IMG/VR virus record: IMGVR_UViG_3300029910_000019
Coordinates: 1 to 63,150 of that record
Length of the DNA: 63,150 nt
Reading direction: 5' to 3' (one strand)
Source: a virus
The notes beneath the pieces are model-generated. The model did no database searches. It was not told where the DNA came from and saw nothing but the letters and a program-made list of their open reading frames with translations. Both the position numbers and the translations under genes were made by a program. Of the stretch, positions 8,597 through 15,481 are shown one piece after another (position 1 is the stretch's first letter; each line of letters starts with the position of its first letter).

Positions 8597-8604
8597 ACTC
8601 CCCC

Positions 8605-8949
8605 TTATTTGCTTGGTGTCGCCTTCGGAACTGCTACGAGACCTGCTGTTTTGTCGTCCCACTGGTAGCCGGGGTGCTCAGCGACGATCGCGGCGACCGT
8701 AGTCTGGTACTCGGTCTGAAGTTTCTTCTGTTCAGTCTGAAGCTGCGCTAGCTGGGTCTGAAGCAGAGAGAACTTGAGCTGGATGTTCTCCAGTGTCAGC
8801 TTCTCGACATCAGTCGGCTGCAGGGCCGGAACGACCGCCAACTGCGGGGCTGGCTTAGCGGGAGGAGCAGGTTTGGTTTGCGCGAAGGCGGGCACGGTGA
8901 GTGCGGTCGCCAAGATGAGTCCGAAGATGCTGCTTGTTCTCTTCATCAT
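8605..8949 (-). CDS. Exported coiled-coil protein
   Basis: 114 residues. Signal peptide with AFAQ cleavage (MMKRTSSIFGLILATA then LTVPAFA|Q), a Pro/Ala/Lys linker, then a heptad-rich helix around residues 50-85 (QTQLAQLQTEQKKLQ). It lies just upstream of the serine protease in the same transcript. A periplasmic coiled coil could be a spanin-like or envelope-associated protein, but no lipobox is seen. Either of two adjacent ATGs may be used. Confidence 0.7.
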   Translation of the reverse strand: MMKRTSSIFGLILATALTVPAFAQTKPAPPAKPAPQLAVVPALQPTDVEKLTLENIQLKFSLLQTQLAQLQTEQKKLQTEYQTTVAAIVAEHPGYQWDDKTAGLVAVPKATPSK

Positions 8950-8956
8950 TGAGTTT

Positions 8957-9103
8957 TTACCCTTTTACTTTTTTGAGGTTCTTGTTCTTACGTTTTGCTG
9001 CGGGGCTTGCGTTCCGAGTTGCGTTTGCGAGGATGGCTCCTGCCGACTTTTTCGAGACACCCTCGGATTTGGAAATCTTATTTTGAACTTCTTTGAATCC
9101 CAT
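8957..9103 (-). CDS. Small basic hypothetical protein
   Basis: 48 residues, Lys/Asn/Ala-rich with a strongly basic C-terminal tail (AAKRKNKNLKKVKG). GGGAGGAG lies seven bases before its ATG. It overlaps the end of the preceding membrane-protein gene by 26 bases in another frame. Possibly nucleic-acid binding or a virion peptide. Confidence 0.5.
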   Translation of the reverse strand: MGFKEVQNKISKSEGVSKKSAGAILANATRNASPAAKRKNKNLKKVKG

Positions 9104-9254
9104 ATTGCGCTCCTCCCATAAAGGGCCAGAAGAGTATACAAAACAAAGTGGTGTTGGCCCGCTTATCTGTAATGCCCTGCTCCTTGAAAGCCTTCAGGAC
9201 GAAGTAAGACTTAACACATCCGGTGAAGACCCATGCGGCGACTACAGTGTCCAT
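9078..9254 (-). CDS. Small membrane protein
   Basis: 58 residues with a hydrophobic N-terminal third and a second hydrophobic stretch (TTLFCILFWPFMGGAQ). GGAGGGAG stands before the ATG. It sits directly downstream of tRNA-Asn, with an exact motif-1 copy (9261-9273) between them. Function unknown. Confidence 0.5.
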   Translation of the reverse strand: MDTVVAAWVFTGCVKSYFVLKAFKEQGITDKRANTTLFCILFWPFMGGAQYGIQRSSK

Positions 9255-9260
9255 ACTCCC

Positions 9261-9274
9261 TCCAGATAATGGAA
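9261..9274. promoter_or_regulatory. Motif 1, exact copy
   Basis: TCCAGATAATGGAA lies between tRNA-Asn and the small membrane-protein gene. Confidence 0.8.
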
Positions 9275-9276
9275 AT

Positions 9277-9352
9277 TGGCTGGGGAACTTGGGGTCGAAC
9301 CAAGAACCGTTCGGTTAACAGCCGAATGCACTGCCAATTGTGCTATTCCCCA
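9277..9352 (-). tRNA. tRNA-Asn (GTT)
   Basis: Cloverleaf on the minus strand: acceptor TGGGGAA/TTCCCCA, discriminator G, encoded CCA. The anticodon stem is TTCGG/CCGAA with loop CTGTTAA (anticodon GTT) and the T loop is TTCGACC. A sigma70-like promoter on the same strand lies ~240 bases upstream. Confidence 0.95.
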
Positions 9353-9590
9353 TCGCGTCCGAGCCTGCGGTGACTTACCCTTGCGGTGCGCCGCAGGCCT
9401 CAGAGTCAAATTTGATCCCTCGGACCGCTTCCCCGGAAGTGTGCAGGCTTTCCGCTGGAAGGAGGGAACCGTTTCGTATCCAAACCCTTGCACGGGTGTA
9501 AGGACATAGGAAGCTCGGCGTCTCATGAGAAGGTACTTGTGGGTTTCCCGACGTGTGCCGTGTGTGTCAATTTCGTTCAACTATGGAACT

Positions 9591-9619
9591 ATTCTATCAT
9601 AGTCAGAAAAATGTGTCAA
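9591..9619 (-). promoter_or_regulatory. Sigma70-like promoter TTGACA-N17-TAGAAT
   Basis: On the minus strand the -35 TTGACA is at 9619-9614 and the -10 TAGAAT at 9596-9591, with a 17-base spacer. An exact motif-1 copy (9622-9636) ends two bases upstream of the -35. The promoter points at tRNA-Asn and the exported-protein genes. The ~280 bases between the glycosyltransferase stop and the tRNA hold no other feature I can support. Confidence 0.75.
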
Positions 9620-9621
9620 AT

Positions 9622-9636
9622 TTCCATTATCTGGAA
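9622..9636 (-). promoter_or_regulatory. Motif 1 abutting the -35 of the 9.6-kb promoter
   Basis: Perfect TTCCA/TGGAA arms immediately upstream of TTGACA and just after the glycosyltransferase stop codon; a natural operator or activator position. Confidence 0.8.
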
Positions 9637-10452
9637 TTAGGCACTAAGGTCTTCGGCAAGGAACTCGTTCACCAGTTTTCGCATCTCGCGCGCGATCCCT
9701 TGGTTCTTGTGGTAACGGGTGAACAGGTTGCTGTTCCGGATCGCGGGGTCTTGTCCGGGCCAAATCCGATTCATCCCTGCGGGGTTGTCAGTCGGGTTTC
9801 GGGTGAGTACGGGGTGCCAGACATGGAATACCGCGGACGGCAGAGTCTTATGCGGGGAGTACAGCGTGTCCATCGCCAACATGGCCGCCTGGTCTTCGCC
9901 GCCCCAGCCTTTGAATCTCGGGTCCCAGCCGCCGACCGTGTAGTACGCTTCCCGGGGAAAGATCTGAGCCATCGCTCCGTACCAGTGGCCAACGCGAGAA
10001 GCTGGAAGTCCTTGGCTGAGTCCGGTGTTGCTGAAGTCTTCAAGAGGCGGCGGACAGGACGGTAGCCTGGGGTTTGCTGGGTCTGAGGCCGTAACACTGT
10101 TAGAAGCCGCCTCGGTTAGGCGATACAACTGGCGGTACGGGACAAACCACAGCTTAGCTTGGTGTGATCGCGCCAGTCGGATTTCTTCGGCGGCGTGCAG
10201 CATAGACTCTTTGGCAAGGAAGATGTCCGCATCAAGTACCGCAAAGATATCTCCATTGGCCCGACTGGCTGCATCGTTGACTGCGGCAGACTTTGAGAAC
10301 GGTACTGAACTCGGGTCGTCGCCCAATACAATCTCAGCTTCGGGCAGGGCGGCTTCCCAATACTTCTTGAGCCATTCCCAGTTACGGGCTCGGACACCGT
10401 TAGGATCGTCGAGGCGAAGCGGGACTAAAATGCTGATGCCCTCACCGGCCAT
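9637..10452 (-). CDS. Glycosyltransferase, GT2/GT7-like
   Basis: 271 residues. N-terminal SILVPLRLDDPNG is the GT-A opening strand. FAVLDADIF carries a DxD-type metal/nucleotide-sugar site, and GGWDPRFKGWGGEDQAA is the C-terminal galactosyltransferase-like block (Glyco_transf_7C pattern) with the catalytic acidic pair. It overlaps the end of the pyruvyl transferase gene by 11 bases, so the two form an operon. Likely role: adding a sugar to a virion protein, to DNA-linked groups or to host surface glycan. Confidence 0.85.
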   Translation of the reverse strand: MAGEGISILVPLRLDDPNGVRARNWEWLKKYWEAALPEAEIVLGDDPSSVPFSKSAAVNDAASRANGDIFAVLDADIFLAKESMLHAAEEIRLARSHQAKLWFVPYRQLYRLTEAASNSVTASDPANPRLPSCPPPLEDFSNTGLSQGLPASRVGHWYGAMAQIFPREAYYTVGGWDPRFKGWGGEDQAAMLAMDTLYSPHKTLPSAVFHVWHPVLTRNPTDNPAGMNRIWPGQDPAIRNSNLFTRYHKNQGIAREMRKLVNEFLAEDLSA

Positions 10453-11185
10453 ATAAACTACTCAATTCCCGGTAGGCGTCAAAAACTTCGAAGCGGCGTT
10501 CATTTACCCAGTTGCGGGATGGCTCTTGCATCTTACCCAGTTCAAGTGGGAGGTGAATCGAGGCCGCGTAGTCGTGGTACTTGAACAACCCACCCTCAAC
10601 TTCCAGGGCGTCGCAGGGTTCGAGTTGCCGCGGAATGCCGCCAATCGCATCTGCGGAAATAATCCCGTGGAGGGAGGAGGTAACCAGCGCGCGGCAAGAG
10701 GCGATATCGCGCAGGACGGACAACGGTTCGGCGCGGGGGCTGATCACCTTGCACGAGACCTTGTCAGTCTGGAATTTCTCGACCAGGAACTTATCCTTCC
10801 AATGCGGGAGGATGCCCAGGTCATACTTCTTTTCTTGCGGCTCGATCAGCTCATTGGCCAGCAGGCCGGGGTCGCCGAGAGCGAAGGTACCGGTGAATCG
10901 AGAGGCGGTCAGCGGGCCGCGGAGAGCTAAAATCTTGGCGGCGGACGGGTCGAACTTGAGTGGGTAGGATTCGCGGAGGATGCCGGAACCAACCACGTAT
11001 CCGGACCAACCGGCGGGCAGGTATTCTAAAAGGGACCCGACTGATACGACTTCGGATTCTCCGTTCGGGGCGTGCTGACAATCCAGGTAGGCGAAACGCT
11101 TGAGGAGCAGAGGAGCGAGCCGGTCACCGAAGTTCGGGATGCCCGTCCACCAATGCGCCTTCACGGGCCGAACTTCCGATGTCAT
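10442..11185 (-). CDS. Polysaccharide pyruvyl transferase-like protein
   Basis: 247 residues from the ATG at 11185. It has the family's N-terminal NFGDRLAPLLLKR, a GSGI strand, a GDPGLL segment and the C-terminal SSLHGIISADAIGGIP. Members transfer pyruvate ketals, or similar groups, onto cell-surface sugars. Pairing with a glycosyltransferase suggests phage-directed glycan modification, for example receptor masking. An in-frame upstream extension crosses another gene and is rejected. Confidence 0.8.
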   Translation of the reverse strand: MTSEVRPVKAHWWTGIPNFGDRLAPLLLKRFAYLDCQHAPNGESEVVSVGSLLEYLPAGWSGYVVGSGILRESYPLKFDPSAAKILALRGPLTASRFTGTFALGDPGLLANELIEPQEKKYDLGILPHWKDKFLVEKFQTDKVSCKVISPRAEPLSVLRDIASCRALVTSSLHGIISADAIGGIPRQLEPCDALEVEGGLFKYHDYAASIHLPLELGKMQEPSRNWVNERRFEVFDAYRELSSLYGR

Positions 11186-11208
11186 CCCGCCCCACCCCCT
11201 TGACCCGA

Positions 11209-11334
11209 TTAGCTTACGGCGGCGTTTACCGCTCTGTTTATGATGAGTTGCATCGCCGGAAACTGGCGTATAGAAAAGTATTCGGGCGGGGCTAAGAAGC
11301 GTTTCGTGCCGTCGGCGAGGAGGAGGCGTTCCAT
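11209..11334 (-). CDS. 41-residue protein starting inside motif 1
   Basis: It begins MERLLLADGTKRFLAPPEYF, with the ATG being the ATG of an exact motif-1 copy (11329-11342). No ribosome site stronger than a few purines is seen, and the upstream gene stops just before the motif. No family was recognised; it is short but in the right strand and spacing. Confidence 0.45.
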   Translation of the reverse strand: MERLLLADGTKRFLAPPEYFSIRQFPAMQLIINRAVNAAVS

Positions 11335-11342
11335 TATCTGGA

Positions 11343-11717
11343 CTAGTTGATCGCGATGGTGTTAGGCGCGCCGCCTTGGAGAGTCCCAGTGCCGCTTGTC
11401 CAGGTAATTTCACCCCAGGGTTGAGCAGGAGGAAACCAAGGAGGAGTACTGGGGTAGTAGTAGGGATATTTGTCGATCCAAGGTACGCCGCGCCCACAAT
11501 GAGGACAACGACCGCAGTGCGGGCAATCAGCGCTCTGATGTCCTTGGTATGGGGCACCAGACTGCGTTTGTGCGACAGAGGCGGTACCTTGGCTGAGGTT
11601 ACTAGCCGCCTGCTGCTTGGCAGCGTACTGTTCGAGCGTGTCTTTCGAAATAGCTTTACCCACCGGCTCGTCGGTTGAGTGCATGTACTTTGAATATCCG
11701 TCGGGCGGGTACGCCAT
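11343..11717 (-). CDS. Hypothetical protein with tandem CPHCGR zinc knuckles
   Basis: 124 residues: an Ala/Gln-rich helical N-terminal half, then CPHCGRCPHCGR, a duplicated CxxC able to bind one zinc, then a Pro/Tyr/Trp-rich tail (YPYYYPSTPPWFPPAQPWG). The composition suggests a virion or adhesive protein. It follows the GIY-YIG gene and ends at motif 1. Confidence 0.6.
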   Translation of the reverse strand: MAYPPDGYSKYMHSTDEPVGKAISKDTLEQYAAKQQAASNLSQGTASVAQTQSGAPYQGHQSADCPHCGRCPHCGRGVPWIDKYPYYYPSTPPWFPPAQPWGEITWTSGTGTLQGGAPNTIAIN

Positions 11718-11737
11718 TTTAGATTGCTCCTAAAATT

Positions 11738-12424
11738 TTACTGCGGGGATGCTTCGCGCTGGCGGCGGTTCTTTTGGGCTTCGCTTAGCTTGGCACGGTG
11801 TTCGGGCGACAGTTGACGACCTAACTTAGCTTGCCTCATTTTCTCAAGAGTCTCGGGAGAGAATTCTCGACCGAGCATCCGTTGCCTAATCTTTTCGCAC
11901 GTTTCTTCGGAGTGCGGGCCTAGCTTTACGCCGCGCGTCCGAGCGCCTATTTTCTCTTTCGTTTCCTCGGTGTGCGTTCTTCCGAAGAAAGGATTCTTTT
12001 CTCCGACCAGCAACCCCGTCAGCGTTTCACTAATCTTCTGCCTTGTTTCGGGAGCAACTGCTCGACCGTAAGAAGGACTATCTGCTCCCTTGCGAGGATT
12101 CAGCCGATTGGGGTTCAAGTCACCGTAGGAGAAGCCTTCTCCGCCGTGGGTGCTGTTGTATCCAAACTTGCGATCAGAGGATCGTAATTCTTTGATCCAT
12201 TTCCGTTCCGCGTCGTCCAAATCATCTACGTTGTCTACTACTTCAAGGGTAGACAGAACGAAAGCTCCGGGGCCGTACTTGCGAATAGCGTGGCTAAAGT
12301 AGATGTTTTTGCCTTCTTCGGCCAGCTTGACGTGGGAACGCCAGCGGACGTGAGGCTCTTGAACGGTCTTTCCTACGTAGACTTTTCCGTTCACAGTGTT
12401 CGTAATGCAATAGATTACTGCCAT
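11738..12424 (-). CDS. GIY-YIG homing endonuclease with NUMOD3 repeats
   Basis: 228 residues from the ATG at 12424, preceded by GGAAGG. The N-terminal nuclease domain shows IYCITNTVNGKVYVGKT (GIY-YIG), a WRSH arginine and a catalytic Glu region. The C-terminal half has several NUMOD3-type DNA-binding repeats (SEETxEKIRxRxLG, SPETLEKMRQAKLG). It is free-standing, immediately downstream of the last exon of the intron-riddled capsid gene, and may promote spread of that locus. Confidence 0.9.
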   Translation of the reverse strand: MAVIYCITNTVNGKVYVGKTVQEPHVRWRSHVKLAEEGKNIYFSHAIRKYGPGAFVLSTLEVVDNVDDLDDAERKWIKELRSSDRKFGYNSTHGGEGFSYGDLNPNRLNPRKGADSPSYGRAVAPETRQKISETLTGLLVGEKNPFFGRTHTEETKEKIGARTRGVKLGPHSEETCEKIRQRMLGREFSPETLEKMRQAKLGRQLSPEHRAKLSEAQKNRRQREASPQ

Positions 12425-12509
12425 TTTTCTCACCTTCCCGTGAGTTTTGGTTGAGGAGGCCGTGGGGAAGCACAGCCCCCTCTTCCAAACTTTTGTAAAT
12501 CTAATCCCT

Positions 12510-12530
12510 ATAGTTATTAGACGTTCAAAT
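12510..12530 (+). repeat. 21-bp direct repeat, copy 1
   Basis: ATAGTTATTAGACGTTCAAAT followed by a similar ACGAAAAATCACAAC. The same 21 bases occur at 31825-31845. It lies between the capsid stop codon and the GIY-YIG gene. Confidence 0.8.
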
Positions 12531-12571
12531 CAACGAAAAATCACAACAGGTTTTAGATTTATTTCACAACA

Positions 12572-15460
12572 CTAGCTGGAGGAAGTCTGAGACTGCAACC
12601 GGCGTAGCGTCATGGTAGAACCAGGCGAATCTGTTACCTTTTCCATTATGTGGAAACGGGCAAGTCGTTTCTGTTCCGCTTGCCTCATACGGTTGTTATT
12701 CCCGTATGTCCAGACTATTGCATACCTTTGCGGGTCTTCTTCGCTTAGTCGTTCACGGTCCCGTGTGTAGGGTTCCGCCTCGTTGGCATCACAGCGTCCG
12801 AGTCAATCAGAAGAAGTTTTACCTGCGCCGATGATTTAACGCAGGGTGTTGGTATACCTTCACGGCTGTTATCTGCTGTATTACCAGCAAGATGAGTCAT
12901 TTCTGCTCACCTCTTATGGTTCCAATTCCCATAAGGTCGGACTATCGCATCACCCCGAGGGGTGTTCTATCGCTTAGTCTCTCACGGCCCCTTTCGGGTT
13001 CCGCCCTGTCAGCCATCTCAGCTTCCAAGTCAATCAGATAGAATTTTCTAACTACGGCTCTCACCGTAGCGACGCAAGTATGTCTACGTTGTAGCTGACC
13101 CACGAACTAAGCTACGTTTACCAACACAGTCGGAGGCTGGGTCTGCACACCACCGATTTGACGCGCAGGATCCGAAACCGAACCCTGTTCTGGAGCAGAC
13201 TGGATGAAGAGCTTCACGTTTGTTACTCACCGTTGCCGATGGGGCGGGTCATTTCTGCTCGCCTCTGTACGTCACCGCACAGGTCGGACTATGTCATCAC
13301 CCTCTTGCGAGGGGCAAGGTATATAGTCTCTACACGTTCCCGGATGTTCTCGGGCTTCGCTCGGCGTTTTCTCCAAAGGAGACGTTCACCGAATTAGCCT
13401 TGTGTTCGAAAGCAATTACTCGCTTAAGCTACCATTTTCAAATAGTTCTTCGATCCGTCTTCAGGATTCTTGCCGAGGAACACGGAGAAAATCGCGTCAT
13501 CGCCAAAAATGTAAGTGTTGTAGAATGTGTTACCTGAGATGGTAACAGTAGGTGCCGTGGTCGTCTGCTTGAACTTAACCCCGCCGAACTTGATGACATC
13601 TTCGTTCTTCGGGAGCTCGAACAGCATAGCGCGCATGGAATCGTCACGCTTGATAATGTCGGTCAGACCATTAAAGCTCGTGTCGTTCAATACGTCGCGC
13701 ACGACGTTGGGGTGGATGATTCCGCCGAACGAGTTGTCCATGAGAGGACGAGCGTTGACGGATGCCAGCGACTGGGCCGCAGAGCGAATGTTGTTCGCAG
13801 TGAGGTAGGAGCCGTTGGCGAGCTGGATGTTCACCAGGGAATCGACCGCAACAGCCGAGTCAGCGGTAAGCTGGACAAGGGAGTTGAGGGTGAGGGCCAG
13901 GCGATAGTTCAGTTCGTTTGCAAGGTTCTGCAACAGACCTGGGTCATCGATGGCCACGTCGAGTGCCAAGTCCGAGGAATTGATAAAATCAGCGTACTGG
14001 CCGATTGTAGCAACGATCTTCGAGCTGGACTCGCTGATGGGGGAGCCCACGGTCCCTTCCGCCGCCTGGTTCAAATTGGCTGCGAGGAGAGCGTAGGTGT
14101 AGACAGTTGTGTTTTGGAGATGCCCTTTCGGGTCACCGGGCTTTCGCCCCTCTTATGTCACCATAAGGTCGCTCTGTACGTCGCCGCACAGCTCGGACTC
14201 TATCTTCATTTCCAGATAATGGAAATGTCCGGCGTATTAGCCTCTACGGGTTCTGGTTGCCCAGTCTTCCCTCGGTATTGTCTCAAAGAGAGTTCCACCG
14301 ATATAGCCGGATTTTACTTCAGCACATTAATACTGAATCTGGTTTCCCTGCCGAAGAGGCAGAGGGCGCTGCTTGGTCATGCTCAAAAAGGGCGTTTGGG
14401 CCTTGAGATTGGGCACGGCCTCGCGTTCATCATTGTGTTTAGGCCGCCAGCATCTCTGATGGGGCGCTCTGCATATCGCTATGCAGTTCAGACTGTATCT
14501 TCAGTTTCTTCAAAGCAATTAGGCGAAGATAAAGTTCTTCCCGTTTGGGCGGGCAATGAACCTTGTGGCCTAATCCAACGTATTCCATTCCAGCTAGGGC
14601 CTCGTCTCTCTTGACTACGAGATACGGAAGCGTGTGGAGGAGAAACTGCTCAATGTGGAGTTTGTTGAACAAAGACCACTGGAAACAATTCCTTTTTCCT
14701 TTACTTCGAACGTCGCCGCCGTACAGTTTCTTGCAAGAATCAAGCACGGTCTTGTCGTTGTTCGAGATGGTCACGATCAGATGGTAGCAGATAACACCCC
14801 GAGAGAGGGTTTTGTTCACTCGGATGCAACCTTCGCCATCAAAGAAACCAGCCATGTAGGAGGGTTCTGCTTTGAGGTAACTGCTGTTCGTCTCAGTCGT
14901 TACGGACCCGTGTTGCTTCATTTCCTTGAGTTTTTGGAGGTATCCATGTTTCTGGTCCTCGGACAGATTTTCTCTGTTCTCAATAAACTCAATCAGAACG
15001 TCAGCTTGTTCCCTTTTGTATCTCAAGTAGGGCAGAATAGCTTTAAGGAAAGCAACGGTAGAAGGGAAGGATTGCAGGTACCAAATGTACCAATCCTCGC
15101 CTGCCTTGTTGTTTACATTGCGGGTAAAGCTGCCCCCGAAATGTAGCACAGACCACTGCATCAAAGCTCTTGATTTATTGCTCAAGTATACTTTGGGTTC
15201 GAAGTAGGTCTTGCTTCCTCGTTTGTGGGTGGCGATCCGGATGCAACCTTCTGCATCGAAAATCCCAGCCATGTAGCTTTTGGTTTTCTCTTTCACGGTT
15301 TCCTCGGTATTGTCTATATCCTTATGCTACCACACCTAGTAGTAAAAGTCAACAGAGTTTCACCGATTTAGAACAGTTTTACTTCACCAAGAATTTAGTG
15401 AATGGCCACCAAGTTCGGTAGCGCGCCAGATGTAACGATTGATGCAGGAGAGTAACTCAT
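12572..15460 (-). CDS. Major capsid protein (N4 gp56-like), six exons
   Basis: Exons: 15460-15397, 14430-14332, 14103-13426, 13216-13109, 12862-12839 and 12630-12572. Joined they give 1,032 nt, 343 residues and a TAG stop, with the frame preserved at all five junctions. The product begins MSYSPASIVTSGALPNLVAI. It continues through FLSMTKQRPLPLRQGNQIQ, TEG-like EGTVGSPISES, IGQYADFINSSDLALD, FGDDAIFSVFLG and GSVSDPARQIGG to a basic end (MTLRRLQSQTSSS). This is the order of an HK97-fold capsid protein of the N4 gp56-like family and close to its usual length. It lies just downstream of the scaffold and portal genes. The family call is by pattern; splice sites are inferred from frame, P1 pairing and the terminal G of each intron. 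Confidence 0.88.
12631..12838 (-). ncRNA. Group I intron E (208 nt) in capsid gene
   Basis: The P1 helix is perfect: exon CCTGCGT pairs with GCGCAGG (12828-12822), with the U.G wobble at the cut. The P7 region reads CGACTAAGCG ... CAATAGTCTGGAC (12720-12708). A motif-1 variant (12641-12655) forms a hairpin (TTTCCA/TGGAAA) ~10 bases from the 3' splice site. The intron ends in G before exon 6 (ATTCGCC). It has no open reading frame. P4-P6 resembles intron D. Confidence 0.85.
12863..13108 (-). ncRNA. Group I intron D (246 nt) in capsid gene
   Basis: The core reads AGACTAAGCG ... GCGATAGTCCGACC (12948-12935), with a CACCCC/GGGGTG P8 hairpin, and P4-P6 close to intron E. The exon boundary GTAGCTT^TGAAG equals that of intron C. 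P1 is less clear than in A, B and E: GTAGCT can pair with AGCTAC nearby. A second parse ending the exon at CTACGGT would leave an in-frame TAG and is disfavoured. Confidence 0.75.
13217..13425 (-). ncRNA. Group I intron C (209 nt) in capsid gene
   Basis: P4-P6 strand TTCGGTGAACG ... AACGCCGAG, then AGACTATATACC ... GACATAGTCCGACC (13292-13282 region) for P3/P7. It is inserted at GTAGCTT^TGAAG, and its terminal G is at 13217. P1 would be a short-looped, partly wobble helix, so the 5' site is set mainly by frame. Confidence 0.78.
14104..14331 (-). ncRNA. Group I intron B (228 nt) in capsid gene
   Basis: P1 is perfect: exon TTCAGT pairs with GCTGAA (14323-14318), U.G at the cut. P4-P6 reads ATCGGTGGAACTC ... 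ACAATACCGAG, nearly as in intron A. The P7 3' strand is GATAGAGTCCGAGC (14204-14191). Between the P7 strands an exact motif-1 copy with 8-bp arms (CATTTCCA/TGGAAATG, 14208-14226) forms the P8-like hairpin. The terminal G precedes TCTACACC. Confidence 0.88.
14431..15396 (-). ncRNA. Group I intron A (966 nt) with endonuclease gene
   Basis: P1 is perfect: exon TTCACT pairs with GGTGAA (15388-15383), U.G at the cut. P4-P6 reads ATCGGTGAAACTC ... GACAATACCGAG. A LAGLIDADG gene fills most of the intron, and its last codons overlap the P7/P9 segment (GATACAGTCTGAAC). The intron ends in G immediately before exon 2 (ATGAACGCG). Its core is the close relative of intron B. Confidence 0.88.
14439..15296 (-). 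CDS. Intron-encoded LAGLIDADG homing endonuclease
   Basis: 285 residues with two LAGLIDADG helices, YMAGIFDAEGCIRI near the N-terminus and YMAGFFDGEGCIRV at about residue 145. The protein should therefore act as a pseudo-symmetric monomer. Both motif ends have the acidic residue that binds catalytic metal. It starts with GTG and lies wholly within intron A, ending eight bases before the 3' splice site, so its coding sequence doubles as intron core. Predicted function: cutting intronless capsid alleles at the intron A site. Confidence 0.9.
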   Translation of the reverse strand: MKEKTKSYMAGIFDAEGCIRIATHKRGSKTYFEPKVYLSNKSRALMQWSVLHFGGSFTRNVNNKAGEDWYIWYLQSFPSTVAFLKAILPYLRYKREQADVLIEFIENRENLSEDQKHGYLQKLKEMKQHGSVTTETNSSYLKAEPSYMAGFFDGEGCIRVNKTLSRGVICYHLIVTISNNDKTVLDSCKKLYGGDVRSKGKRNCFQWSLFNKLHIEQFLLHTLPYLVVKRDEALAGMEYVGLGHKVHCPPKREELYLRLIALKKLKIQSELHSDMQSAPSEMLAA

Positions 15461-15481
15461 GTTGGGTTGTCTTTCGTGGTA

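Noticed and set aside
9242-9580. 112-residue minus-strand frame
   Set aside because: It runs straight across the well-folded tRNA-Asn and has no domain; coding is incidental.
11186-11557. In-frame N-terminal extension of the pyruvyl transferase with a hydrophobic start
   Set aside because: It overlaps the better-supported gene at 11343-11717 in another frame and is crossed by motif 1; the ATG at 11185 starts at the family's normal N-terminus.
13020-13108. Alternative parse in which capsid exon 4 continues to CTACGGT
   Set aside because: P1 pairing is good, but it leaves an in-frame TAG in the capsid message and a non-capsid-like C-terminus; the GTAGCTT site gives an open frame and matches intron C.
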